DNA of 64,000 nucleotides from NCBI RefSeq assembly GCF_014174355.1, contig NZ_JABEQF010000002.1:248001-312000 (forward strand), written 5' to 3'. The notes beneath the pieces are model-generated. The model saw only the letters and a list, made by a program, of their open reading frames with translations. It was not told the origin of the DNA and did not search any database. A program made the position numbers and the translations under genes. The stretch's first letter is position 1, and each line of letters begins with the position of its first letter. Shown here piece by piece: positions 17,125 through 26,400 of the stretch. The DNA is from Gluconacetobacter azotocaptans (GTDB lineage Bacteria; Pseudomonadota; Alphaproteobacteria; Acetobacterales; Acetobacteraceae).

Positions 17125-19287
17125 TCACAGATCGAAGCGCATGCTCAGGGTCACGGTGCGGGGCGCGCCGGGAAAGAGCTGCAGCGCGCCCCTGCTGACC
17201 CAGTAGCGCTCGTTGCCGATGTTCTCCACCGCCGCCCGGAACGTCAGCCGGTGGCGGTGGACGCGCGTGACATACTGCGCGCCGACAGTGCCGATGATGT
17301 ACGATTGCAGCCGGAACGTATTGGACGGATTCAGCCACCCGGCGGAAACCCAGTTCAGCCCGCCGTTGACGCTGAGGCCCTTTACCGCCGGGATCACATA
17401 ATTCGCCGAGAAATTGGCTTCGAAGGGCGAGGTCGATTCGGCCCGTTTGCCTTCATAGGGCGTGCCCGCGCCATAGCGCGCGTCCAGATACGTCAGGCTT
17501 CCGGTCAGTTGCAGGTCGCGTGTGGCCTGTACCGCGCCCCCGACCTCGACACCCTGATATCGCACCAGGCCGCCCTGCTGCTGCACATTGTTGGAATCGA
17601 CATAGGCTGCGATCGTATCGAGCCGGTAGAGCGCCAGCGTGCCGCTCCAGCGGGATTTCTGCACTTTCACGCCCAGTTCGTATTCCTGGCTGCGCATGGG
17701 GGCGAAGACCTGATAGGCGTTCTGGGCGGTCGCGGCCGCCTGCGTGCCGGACTGCATGGCTTCGACGTAACTGAAATAGGCGTTGATGTCGGGCGCGGGC
17801 TTGTACGAGAGCGAGACGACAGGAGTGACCGGGTTGTTGTGGCGCGCGGCCGTCTGGCGGCCGCTTCCGTTGGTGGCGTAGTCGTCCTCGAAATAATCCG
17901 TGTAGCGTGCGCCGGCCAGCAGGGACCATTTGTGCCAGCTTATCGTGTCGCTCCAGAACGGGGCGATCTGCGTGTAATCGATGTAGTTGTAGAGCCTGGG
18001 GTTATAGAAATGCGCATTGGTTTCGGTCGGGCGTGAGACGAAAATATTTCCGTACTGGTACGGCTGGTAATATTGCGCGTTCGCGTCGGCATCGAACTTC
18101 TGGTACAGCCACATGATGCCGGCCACCACGTTGTGCCGCAGGGGGCCGGTCTGGAAGGTACCCTCGGTCGTTTCCTGCACCTGATGGTAGGTGAAGACGC
18201 GGGTCATCTGGAATGGCCGGTTCAGGTAGTCTCCCCGATCGTTGAGAAACGTGATGGCGTTCGAGGGAAATCGCTCGTCGAGATGGGTGTATCCGTAGAC
18301 GAGTTTCGTATTCCAGTGTGGCGCGAAATCCCAGTCGAAGCCGGTATTGAAATGCTTGAGGTCGTTGGCCTTCCAGGAATCCCTGGCCCCAAGCTCCGCA
18401 CGGCCGCTGATCGGGGTCAGCGAGGTCAGGCCACTGACCACGGTCACACCATTGACCATGCCTTTCTGCAGCGTATTGAGATAGAAAGAATCGAAATGCC
18501 AAGCGAGCGCATCGGTGATTCGCACGCGGGTCGCGGCCGACACCGAGGTCGAACGGATAAAACTGCCGTTGTACTGGTTGCCGACTTCGTTGCCGACGGA
18601 AAAACGGTATGTCACGCGGCCGGATTTTCCAATCGGACCGCCGGCGTCGAGACTCTGCCGGAAGGCGGCGTCCGACCGGTAGCCGGCCTCTATGGACAGA
18701 CGCGGGTCATCGACCGGCTTCTTGAGCTGAAAATCCAGCACCGCCCCAGGCGAGCCGAAGCCATAGAGAAACGCGGATGCTCCTTTCGTCAGCTGGAACT
18801 GTCCGAAATTCGCCATCGGCAGGTCGATGAACCAATAGGGAATGGCGAACCCGTCGATCTTGTAGCCGTTGGTCCAGTCCAGATCGAGGCCGCGCACGCG
18901 GAAGCTGGCGCCCGAGGCGGTCGAGCCGCCGTTGGAGTTCTCCTGGACGCCGGGCTCGGCACGAAAGATATCATTGATGTCGGCTGCCTGCATCTGCTCG
19001 ACCTTGGCCGCTGAAACGATGCTGAGCGAGAAGGGGGTGTCGAATTCGGACCGCGATCCCAGGGCGCCCATGGCCGCGTGGGAGGCCAGGCGAGGCCGAT
19101 GGGCATTGGCGCTGACGGTAATGGCTTCCGGCGACGCGGCTTGTATTGCCGCGGGTGCGGCGGCCGGTTTTGAACGGACGACGGATTTCGTATGTGCCGG
19201 GGCCTCGGCATGGGCTGAAACAGGTGCGATCGTCACCAGACCGGAAACGATAATCGTCCTTCTGGTGAAGGATCCAGCCGATTTCAT
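17125..19287 (-). CDS. TonB-dependent siderophore-type receptor
   Basis: 720 residues from ATG 19287 (GGAAGGG upstream; an in-frame ATG at 19335 lacks a ribosome site). Signal peptide about residues 1-28 ('MKSAGSFTRRTIIVSGLVTI...SAHA'), a TonB box-like 'EAITVSA' near 55, the plug domain ('QAADINDIFRAEPGVQENSNGG', 'FRVRGLDLDW', 'LTKGASAFLYGFGSPGAVLDF') and a 22-strand-type barrel ending in 'RTVTLSMRFDL' with terminal aromatic/hydrophobic pattern. The GSPGAVLDF plug segment is characteristic of ferric siderophore receptors. Outer membrane; energised by TonB. No siderophore genes lie nearby. Its orientation away from bacterioferritin, and iron context, suggest iron regulation, but I did not find a convincing Fur site at its own promoter. 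Confidence 0.88.
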   Translation of the reverse strand: MKSAGSFTRRTIIVSGLVTIAPVSAHAEAPAHTKSVVRSKPAAAPAAIQAASPEAITVSANAHRPRLASHAAMGALGSRSEFDTPFSLSIVSAAKVEQMQAADINDIFRAEPGVQENSNGGSTASGASFRVRGLDLDWTNGYKIDGFAIPYWFIDLPMANFGQFQLTKGASAFLYGFGSPGAVLDFQLKKPVDDPRLSIEAGYRSDAAFRQSLDAGGPIGKSGRVTYRFSVGNEVGNQYNGSFIRSTSVSAATRVRITDALAWHFDSFYLNTLQKGMVNGVTVVSGLTSLTPISGRAELGARDSWKANDLKHFNTGFDWDFAPHWNTKLVYGYTHLDERFPSNAITFLNDRGDYLNRPFQMTRVFTYHQVQETTEGTFQTGPLRHNVVAGIMWLYQKFDADANAQYYQPYQYGNIFVSRPTETNAHFYNPRLYNYIDYTQIAPFWSDTISWHKWSLLAGARYTDYFEDDYATNGSGRQTAARHNNPVTPVVSLSYKPAPDINAYFSYVEAMQSGTQAAATAQNAYQVFAPMRSQEYELGVKVQKSRWSGTLALYRLDTIAAYVDSNNVQQQGGLVRYQGVEVGGAVQATRDLQLTGSLTYLDARYGAGTPYEGKRAESTSPFEANFSANYVIPAVKGLSVNGGLNWVSAGWLNPSNTFRLQSYIIGTVGAQYVTRVHRHRLTFRAAVENIGNERYWVSRGALQLFPGAPRTVTLSMRFDL

Positions 19288-19335
19288 TTTATACCCTTCC
19301 GTCCGAAAGAAACCATGCGCCGTTCTGCGCAACAT

Positions 19336-19910
19336 CGCGGATGCAGGGACGTGTCTAGGGTAGGGTTCCGGAGAGTAATATTGAATTGTGTAAAACTTAT
19401 ATATTTCGCTGCGTCATCCGGCGGCCCGATGGCACCTGCTGAATTCGTGTGCAATGTCCGTGCAAGATCTGGCGTGACCCGCCTTGCACACGACGCCTTC
19501 GCCCTGTATCCGGCCGGCCCAGGCGTATGGGACAATGTCTGCGGATACCGTCGACCGAGGATTGGGCGGACCGTTCGTGTCACGCTCGATCGGTCGTCGG
19601 GCCTGGTCCAGCCTGCATGGCGTTGAGGCAGGCCCGGGAGGGGCAGGCGTATCCGCACGTTTCCGGTGCCGTCGGGTAAAAGCGCGGACTGGAAGAAGCC
19701 TGGCGTGGATGGCAGGTCAAGCCCGCCGGAGCGGGATCGAAACTCGGCCGGACGCCGAGTCCGCCATGGATGGAAGGCGCGCGGGCCTTGCGGCAGGCAC
19801 TGGCCGCCACTGGCGCGGCTGGGAGCGGGCGAGCCGGAGGCCGCCGTCATACGCCGGAGCGCGCGTCAGGCCGGCATGACCTGCAAGCCTGGGCGCGCGT
19901 CCGGTGGAAA
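19336..19910. other. 575-bp intergenic region, no gene recognised
   Basis: Lies between the receptor's 5' end and the 3' end of bfr. The right-hand 450 bp is high-GC with overlapping open frames on both strands but no recognisable product or ribosome site. The left 100 bp (19360-19420) is AT-rich and must hold the receptor promoter, on the minus strand. Confidence 0.6.
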
Positions 19911-20399
19911 TCAGCTCTGCTCGGGCGCCGGAGCCGAGTTCAGGTGGATGTAGCGTTCAATCCCGACCAGCTTGATCAGGTCGAACTGACGGTCGAGGAA
20001 GTCCTCGTGCTCTTCTTCATTCTCGAGGATTTTCAGCAGCAGATCGCGTGACACGTAGTCACGTACGCTCTCGCAATAGGCGATGCCTTCGCGCAGGTCG
20101 ACCAGCGCCTTTTCTTCGAGCTTGAGATCGCATTCCAGGATCTCCTGAACGTTCTGGCCCACCAGGATGGTGTTCAGCCGCTGCACGTTCGGCAGGCCGC
20201 CCAGATACAGGATGCGCTCGATCAGCCAGTCGGCGTGGCGCATCTCCTCGATCGATTCCTCGTATTCCTTCTTGCCCAGCAGGGTCACGCCCCAGTGGTT
20301 CAGCGTGCGGGCATGCAGGAAATATTGGTTGATCGCCGTCAGTTCGTTGGTGAGCTGGATGTTCAGGTGCTCGATGACCTGCGGGTCCTTGATCGGCAT
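19911..20399 (-). CDS. bfr: Bacterioferritin
   Basis: 162 residues, normal Bfr length. It stores iron in a 24-subunit shell. The di-iron ferroxidase residues can be followed by alignment to the E. coli protein: E19 in 'NELTAINQ', E52 and H55 in 'EEMRHAD', the Glu in 'EEKALVDLREG' region and E128/H131 in 'LENEEEHEDFLD'. The haem-binding methionine of 'EEMRHAD' is also conserved, so it probably binds haem. Starts at ATG 20399 with MPIKDPQVIEHLN. A Fur-like palindrome lies about 95 bp upstream. Divergent or independent from the SDR gene on the same strand. Confidence 0.95.
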   Translation of the reverse strand: MPIKDPQVIEHLNIQLTNELTAINQYFLHARTLNHWGVTLLGKKEYEESIEEMRHADWLIERILYLGGLPNVQRLNTILVGQNVQEILECDLKLEEKALVDLREGIAYCESVRDYVSRDLLLKILENEEEHEDFLDRQFDLIKLVGIERYIHLNSAPAPEQS

Positions 20400-20493
20400 G
20401 GGACTGCTTTCTTCATTTCATGAGGAGGATGTTATCCTGCATGTATCGCACAACCCGACGCCCTGCAAATAAAAAACGTATATATATCAATAT

Positions 20494-20512
20494 GATAATG
20501 GATATGATTATC
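20494..20512. promoter_or_regulatory. Candidate Fur box
   Basis: The 19-mer GATAATGGATATGATTATC has perfect GATAAT/ATTATC arms and matches the classic 19-bp Fur consensus at 15 positions by eye. It sits between the SDR stop (20542) and bfr start (20399), so it most plausibly regulates bfr. The match is direct; regulation is inferred. Confidence 0.6.
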
Positions 20513-20541
20513 ACTCTCAATCCTTGTCCCGGTCGTCCGGC

Positions 20542-21294
20542 TCATCCACGCCCGACGAAGGAGGGCATGCCCACCGGCAGCACGGTCATGGATTGCACGA
20601 CCGCTTCCGGCGGCAGGGAGGCCATGCAGCGGATGGCGGAGACGACGCAGGCCAGATCGAGCATCGGCTCGGGGCGGGTGGAGAGGTCGGCCTGCAGGGT
20701 GCCCTGCTGCATGGCGGTTGCCATGCTGGTCTGCGCGTTGCCGATATCGATCTGCCCGCAACCGATCCGATATTTGCGCCCGTCGAGCGCGGTCGCCTTG
20801 GTCATGCCCGCCACCGCATGCTTGGCGGCGGTGTAGGCGATGGAATTCGGGCGCGGCGTAGTGGCGGAAATCGAGCCGTTGTTGATGATGCGTCCGCCCT
20901 GCGGCGCCTGCGCCTTCATGATCCGGAAGGCGGCCTGGGTGCAGTAGAACAGGCCGTTCACGTTGATGTCCAGTACACGCAGCCAGTCGGCAGGCGACAT
21001 ATCCTCCAGCAGGCAGGGCGGCCCGGAGACGCCGGCATTGTTGAACAGCAGGTCCAGCCGTCCGAAATCCCGCGCGACGGTGTCGAACAGCGCGTCGACC
21101 TCCTCGGGCTGGGTCAGGTCGCAGGCGAATGGCGTTATCTGCGTGGGGACCTCGGCGGCCACCTCCTGAAGCAATGCAAGGCGGCGTCCCGCGATCACGA
21201 CCCGGTACCCGTCCTGGGCAAGCCCCAGCGCCACCGCCCGCCCGATGCCCGAGCCGCCACCGGTCACGATTGCGATAGGTCCTGACACGGTCAT
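20542..21294 (-). CDS. Short-chain dehydrogenase/reductase
   Basis: 250 residues from ATG 21294, chosen because it overlaps the SMP-30 stop (ATGA). The Rossmann motif 'AIVTGGGSGIGRAVALGLAQ' (TGxxxGxG), 'LLFNNAGVSG' (NNAG), a catalytic Ser in 'NNGSISATTPRPNSIAYTAAKHAVAG' and the YxxxK (YTAAK) make it a classical SDR. The Asn-Ser-Tyr-Lys set is complete. Substrate unknown: paired with SMP-30 it probably acts on a sugar or sugar acid lactone route. The 3' end lies next to the Fur-like site. Confidence 0.88.
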   Translation of the reverse strand: MTVSGPIAIVTGGGSGIGRAVALGLAQDGYRVVIAGRRLALLQEVAAEVPTQITPFACDLTQPEEVDALFDTVARDFGRLDLLFNNAGVSGPPCLLEDMSPADWLRVLDINVNGLFYCTQAAFRIMKAQAPQGGRIINNGSISATTPRPNSIAYTAAKHAVAGMTKATALDGRKYRIGCGQIDIGNAQTSMATAMQQGTLQADLSTRPEPMLDLACVVSAIRCMASLPPEAVVQSMTVLPVGMPSFVGRG

Positions 21295-22214
21295 GCTGCC
21301 TCCCCGGGGAATCCACATTCATGCGTGTTGAGAAAGAGGGCGTAGAGCGATGTGTGCGCCGTAATGTAAAGCCGGTTCCGCTTCGGGCCGCCGAACGCCA
21401 TGTTCGAGACGGTCTCGGGCAGCAGGATGCGCCCCAGCAGTGTGCCGTCGGGCGCGAGCGCGCGCACGGAGTCCGCGCTCGACGTCCAGATATTGCCGTG
21501 CCAGTCCACCCGAAATCCATCATACAGCCCGCACGGGGATTCCGACAGCAGCCTGCGCTCGGCAAGCGTGTGCCCGCCGTCATGCACCGGGTAGGCATAA
21601 AGCGCGGATCGCATGGAAGGCCGGTGGGTCGCGCCCGTATCGGAGATATACAGCGTGGATTCATCCGGCGAGAAGGCGAGGCCGTTCGGCTGGACCAGGT
21701 CGCGCGCGACGATCTGCGTCGTGCCCCGCGCGGGGTCGTGGCGATAGACATAGGACCCGCCGATCTCGGCGCGTGCCATATGTCCTTCGTAATGGCTGTC
21801 GATGCCGTAGGTCGGGTCGGAGAACCAGATCGTGCCATCCGATTTTACGATGACATCGTTGGGCGAGTTCAGGCGCGCGCCCTCGAACCGTTCGACGACG
21901 GCACGCCAGACGCCATCGTGGTCGAGGCGGGCGATGCGCCGGCCGCCATGTTCGCACGCGACCACCCGCCCCTGGCGGTCCAGCGTGTGGCCGTTCTGGT
22001 AGCCGCACGCGCTTTCGAACACGCCGACGTGGCCGTCCATCTCGTTGAAACGCAGCACGCGGTCGTTGGGAATGTCCGACCACAGCAGATATCTGCCGGC
22101 GGGGACATAGACCGGTCCTTCCGCCCAGCGGCTGCCGCTCCACAGCTTTTCCAGTTTGGCATGACCGATGATCAGCGCGCCGAAGCGCGCATCCAGCACA
22201 TCGTAATCGCTCAT
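21291..22214 (-). CDS. SMP-30/gluconolactonase-family lactonase
   Basis: 307 residues from ATG 22214 (AAGGAAAGG nearby; a start at 22241 also possible). Six-bladed beta-propeller signatures are visible: 'WSGSRWAEGPVYVPAGRYLLWSDIPNDRV' with the metal Glu, 'RLNSPNDVIVKSDGTIWFSDPTYGI' with the Asn/Asp pair, 'QPNGLAFSPDESTLYISDTG' and 'PCGLYDGFRVDWHGNIWTSSAD' with the catalytic Asp. These enzymes hydrolyse sugar lactones with Ca/Zn. It is first of a two-gene operon with the SDR, so lactone production and opening are plausible. No signal peptide, so cytoplasmic. Confidence 0.88.
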   Translation of the reverse strand: MSDYDVLDARFGALIIGHAKLEKLWSGSRWAEGPVYVPAGRYLLWSDIPNDRVLRFNEMDGHVGVFESACGYQNGHTLDRQGRVVACEHGGRRIARLDHDGVWRAVVERFEGARLNSPNDVIVKSDGTIWFSDPTYGIDSHYEGHMARAEIGGSYVYRHDPARGTTQIVARDLVQPNGLAFSPDESTLYISDTGATHRPSMRSALYAYPVHDGGHTLAERRLLSESPCGLYDGFRVDWHGNIWTSSADSVRALAPDGTLLGRILLPETVSNMAFGGPKRNRLYITAHTSLYALFLNTHECGFPGEAA

Positions 22215-22454
22215 TCCGGGGAACCTTTCCTTGCAAATCACGCGGGGTTCGGCTGGCCGCTCCCTAGTGCCTTGTCGGGATCGAACGGGTTCCGCGGGGC
22301 CCGATCACCTCATATGGGAAGGTCGGAATCCACGTCCCCGCGGGGCCGCGTTCTGCATATGACGGTGCGGGGCATTGCGGGCGACCTCGGTCTCGATCGC
22401 GCGACGTAATGAAAGAGATGAAAGATCCAGGCAGGCAGGGACATAGGGTCGACA

Positions 22455-22565
22455 TCAATACACGGCGGTCTGGACGCCGCGTCCGGTCTTTTCCAGGCGT
22501 TGGTGTACGATGGCGTCGTTGACGACCGGGCTGAAAACCACGTGGAATTCTGACGGAATGTACAT
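22455..22565 (-). CDS. Possible 36-residue small ORF or gene remnant
   Basis: A minus-strand frame starting MYIPSEFHVVFSPVVNDAIV and ending in GRGVQTAVY. Its composition looks protein-like (balanced hydrophobic and charged residues), unlike the surrounding shadows, but there is no clear ribosome site and a stop lies seven codons upstream of the ATG. It may be the tail of a decayed gene. No family recognised. Confidence 0.2.
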   Translation of the reverse strand: MYIPSEFHVVFSPVVNDAIVHQRLEKTGRGVQTAVY

Positions 22566-23082
22566 CACACCCGTAATATTATCTTCTTAATCCTACCCCT
22601 GGCGTCGCCGGATCGCACGCCTGATCTGCCAACGGTCCGGTAAACTGTTCTTGCAGTGCCCCAATTGCCGCGCCTGACGGGGGCGATGAAACTGAAGGGT
22701 GTCCAGCATGGCGGGGCCGTGAAGACGATGCGCAGCGGCAAGGCTGGACTCATCCATCGGCGGACCGTGGTGCTCTGTCGAGGATGTCGAACTACCCTCG
22801 ACTGGGTCCCTCATTCCAGCCGAGGCAAAAGAAATTTCCATCCCGATAATCAAAATATTGTGACGGCAGCGTGATTCAACCGGTTTCGACTGTGGGAAAC
22901 CCACAGCGGTTCAGTCGCAGCGCTTCCGGCATCTGCGGAAAGAACGCCTGGATAACGGCATGAAAATCATGCTGAATATGATCGGATGCGATCCGCACTC
23001 GTCCCCTGCTGGAAGAATTGGGAAGAACTCTTTATATAAAAGTCCCCTCGGACGCATAATGCATTTATGTCATCTCGTCTAG

Positions 23083-23094
23083 CCCCATATGGGG
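23083..23094. promoter_or_regulatory. 12-bp perfect palindrome CCCCATATGGGG upstream of bcsAB
   Basis: A perfect palindrome in the AT-rich part of the leader, about 45 bp after TATATAAAA. Suits an operator for a dimeric regulator; which one is unknown. Confidence 0.35.
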
Positions 23095-23398
23095 TATTCT
23101 TTTATTTGATTCGTCCGTTTATTACTATATGAGTCAGATGTCATTGCGGGGGCGATGCAAAAAAGGGGATACGTTCGCGACATATAGCCGAGGTGTGCAG
23201 CGGTGGTCCCAGGATGGGGGCGCCGTCGGACATGCAACTTGTATTGCGCCCGGACGACCTGGGGCGTGGCCCCGTCGTCGACGGGCGCAAAGTGGTTTGT
23301 GTGACGTTCTTGAAGCCGAACTACCGGGCGGTCCCATGTGGGTGCGGCAGGCTGGGCGCGGATAACGAACGGCGCATTCATGTGGGGACGAGGGGCCG

Positions 23399-23423
23399 CC
23401 CGTCAGGGATGTCTCCTGACGGG
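23399..23423 (+). promoter_or_regulatory. Leader hairpin just before bcsAB
   Basis: CCCGTCAGG and CCTGACGGG form a perfect 9-bp stem with a 7-nt loop (GATGTCT), ending 19 nt before the chosen bcsAB start codon. In the mRNA it would sit next to the ribosome-binding region, so it may control translation or be an attenuator. Confidence 0.45.
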
Positions 23424-23442
23424 TTCGGAACGAGCGACTGCC

Positions 23443-26400
23443 ATGCGTAACATACGTAATGTGAATATGGAAAACATGCTTGCGAAGTCGGAGATCTTCC
23501 TCAGGTCTCCGTTCGTTTCCCTGCTTGTTGCGGGCTTCGGCGTGGGCATGATGCTTGTCGTGGGGGGCGTGGAGCTGACGCCGTATCAGCAGGGGTTGCT
23601 GTCCGTTGGGACGATCAGCCTGATGCTGGTCGTCAATCGCAGGAAAGGGCGTGCCGCGAGTTGCTTCCTGATGGCGCTGTCGCTGCTGGTGTCCATGCGC
23701 TACATGGCCTGGCGGCTGAACACGACGATCGTGCTGGGGAATTGGCTCCAGTCGATCCTGTCAATCATGCTGCTGCTGGCTGAAATATACGCCCTGCTGA
23801 TGTTGTGCCTCAGCTACTTCCAGATGGTGTGGCCCTTGCGGCGTCTTTCGTATCCGTTGCCGGCCGACCAGGCCAACTGGCCCACGATTGATGTCTATAT
23901 CCCGACCTATGAAGAAGACCTGACGCTGGTACGTTCCACGGTACTGGCGTCGCTGGACCTTGACTGGCCTGCCGACAAGCTGAATGTCTATATCCTGGAC
24001 GATGGCCGGCGCCGCGAATTTCGCGATTTCGCGCTGGAAGTCGGCGTGGGCTACATCACCCGTGCCGACAACAGGCATGCCAAGGCCGGCAACCTGAACC
24101 ACGCCGTCAGTGTCACCCACGGCGAGATGATGGTCATTTTCGATTGCGACCATATACCGACTCGCGGCTTCCTGAAGAAAACGGTGGGATGGCTGGTCGC
24201 CGAGCCCAAGATGGCGATGCTGCAGACGCCGCATCATTTTTACTCCTCCGATCCGTTCAAGCGGAACCTGACGGCGGCCGAGGAAGTGCCCCCTGAAGGA
24301 AACATGTTCTATGGGCTGATCCAGGACGGCAACGATTTCTGGGATGCAACCTTCTTCTGCGGATCCTGTGCGGTGATCCGGCGCAGCGCAATTCTGGGGA
24401 TCGGTGGTTTCGCTACCGAAACCGTGACCGAGGATGCGCACACGGCGCTCAAGATGCAGCGCCAGGGCTGGAGCACCGCCTACCTGCGCGAGCCGCTGGC
24501 CGGCGGGCTTGCGACCGAACGCCTGATCTTCCACATCGGGCAGCGCATGCGCTGGGCGCGCGGCATGCTGCAGATCATGCGCCTGGACAACCCGTTGACG
24601 GGACATGGCCTCCGCTGGGAGCAGCGGCTGTGCTATTTATCCGCGACATTGCATTTTCTGTTTGCGATTCCACGGGTCATTTTCCTGCTTTCGCCCCTGG
24701 CCTTTCTGGTGTTGGGCCAGAACATTTTCGCCGCGTCGCCACTGGCGATCATGGTCTATGCGATGCCGCATATCGTACATTCGCTCATGACCCTGTCCCG
24801 GATCGAAGGGCGCTGGCGCTACACCTTCTGGAGCGAGATCTACGAGACCTCTCTTGCCCTGTTTCTGGTCCGCCTGACGGTCATAACCCTGCTGCTGCCA
24901 CGGCGCGGGCGCTTCAACGTCACGGCCAAGGGAACATTGCTGGACAAGGAGTTTCTGGATTTCGACGCGGTCTATCCGAACGTCATCCTTTCGGTCGTTC
25001 TGGGCCTGGCAATGGTTCGCGGCGTGGTGGACGCGCTCTGGCAGCATCTGGACCGCCTGTCCTTCCAGTCCCTGCTGCTGAATATGGTGTGGGCCGGGCT
25101 AAGCCTGTTCACCGTGCTGGCGTCCATTTCGGTGGGTCGTGAAACGCGGCAGACCCGCCTGCAGCATCGTGTGAAAGCGAACCTGCCGATTACGGTCACC
25201 GCCGCGTCGGGACAGGTGTGGTCCACCCGGACCACCGACATCTCGCTGGGCGGTTTTGGCATGCAATCCCCCTGGACCGCACCGCTGGCCGGGCCGATGC
25301 AGGTGACTATCGGGTATCACAATGAACAGGACGGCATTGAGGTGTCGGTGCCCGCGCGGATCCTGCGTCAGCGTGACGGCTTGCTGCACGCGCAGTGGGT
25401 TATCGATGGTCTGCACGATGAACGGCAGGTGGTGGCCATGGTATTCGGTCGTCACGATGCCTGGGCGGACTGGGCGAATTACGCCCCGGACCGCCCGATC
25501 CGAAGCTTTTACATCATTCTGAAAAGCGTAATCGGCCTGTTCAAGCCCAGTGCGAAATATGAGGGACGTACGATCCCTACTACGGCCAAGGCGGCCGTCG
25601 CCATCATTGCCAAGGAAGAAAAATTGGAAAAGAGAAGCTTGGTGCTGCAACCCGCGCGGCGTGTCGCCCGAAGCGGGGTGGTCGCCTCTTTCATGATGGC
25701 ATCTGGAATTGCCGCGATGGGAATGACCGTCGCCGTGGCGCAGACAACCCTGCCGCTGACGGCCCCCGCGGCGCAAGCGGGCCTGCCGATCGGCGATCCC
25801 AATGCGGGGGACGCAGCACCCGTGGCGCCCCCTGCGATGGACCAGACCGCGGCCGACCGAGTGTCGGATGTCGAGGTGACCAATACCCTGTCGTTCCGCG
25901 ATCTGGGCGCGGTGAACGGGCCGTTGACGTTGCGGGGATATAGTCCGCTCCAGGGCCTGACCATCGCCGTGCCGTTCAACCGTGTGGTGACCCATGCGCA
26001 ACTGACATTGTCCGGTGCGCTGTCGCCGTCGCTGTTGCCCGAGGCCAGTGCCGTCACCGTCACGCTCAACGAACAATATATCGGGACGATCAAGGTCGAT
26101 CCCCAGCATCCCGAATTCGGACCGCTGACGTTCGATGTCAATCCGTTGTATTTTGCTGGCAAGAACACGCTGAATTTTCATTTTGCCGGCGAATATCGGC
26201 GGGACTGCAACGATCTGTACAACGAGGTCCTGTGGGCGCGGATTTCCGACCTGTCCCGGATCACGCTGACCACGGTGCGGATTGCGCCTGAACGGACGCT
26301 GGCCCACCTGCCGTCCCCGTTCTTCGATCCGAACCTGCGGTCGGCCCTGCGTATCCCGATCGTGCTGCCATCGACCTCGACCGGCAGCTTGCGAGCCGGC

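Larger units (their letters stand above)
22215..23442. other. 1.2-kb gene-poor leader upstream of the cellulose operon
   Basis: The largest gap in the window. I find no intact gene or transposase. GC drops sharply around 22820-23140, where the promoter of the bcs operon most likely lies, including TATATAAAA at 23033-23041. It contains a 12-bp palindrome at 23083, a near-palindrome CATAATGCATTTATG at about 23055, and a hairpin at 23399. A possible small frame at 22455-22565 is listed separately. Confidence 0.6.

Noticed and set aside
22560-22910. Decayed transposase in the bcs leader
   Set aside because: No DDE or HTH segments in any frame and no terminal inverted repeats.
23100-23440. c-di-GMP (GEMM) riboswitch before bcsAB
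   Set aside because: Checked for the conserved GEMM core and tetraloop-receptor layout; only a simple hairpin is present.
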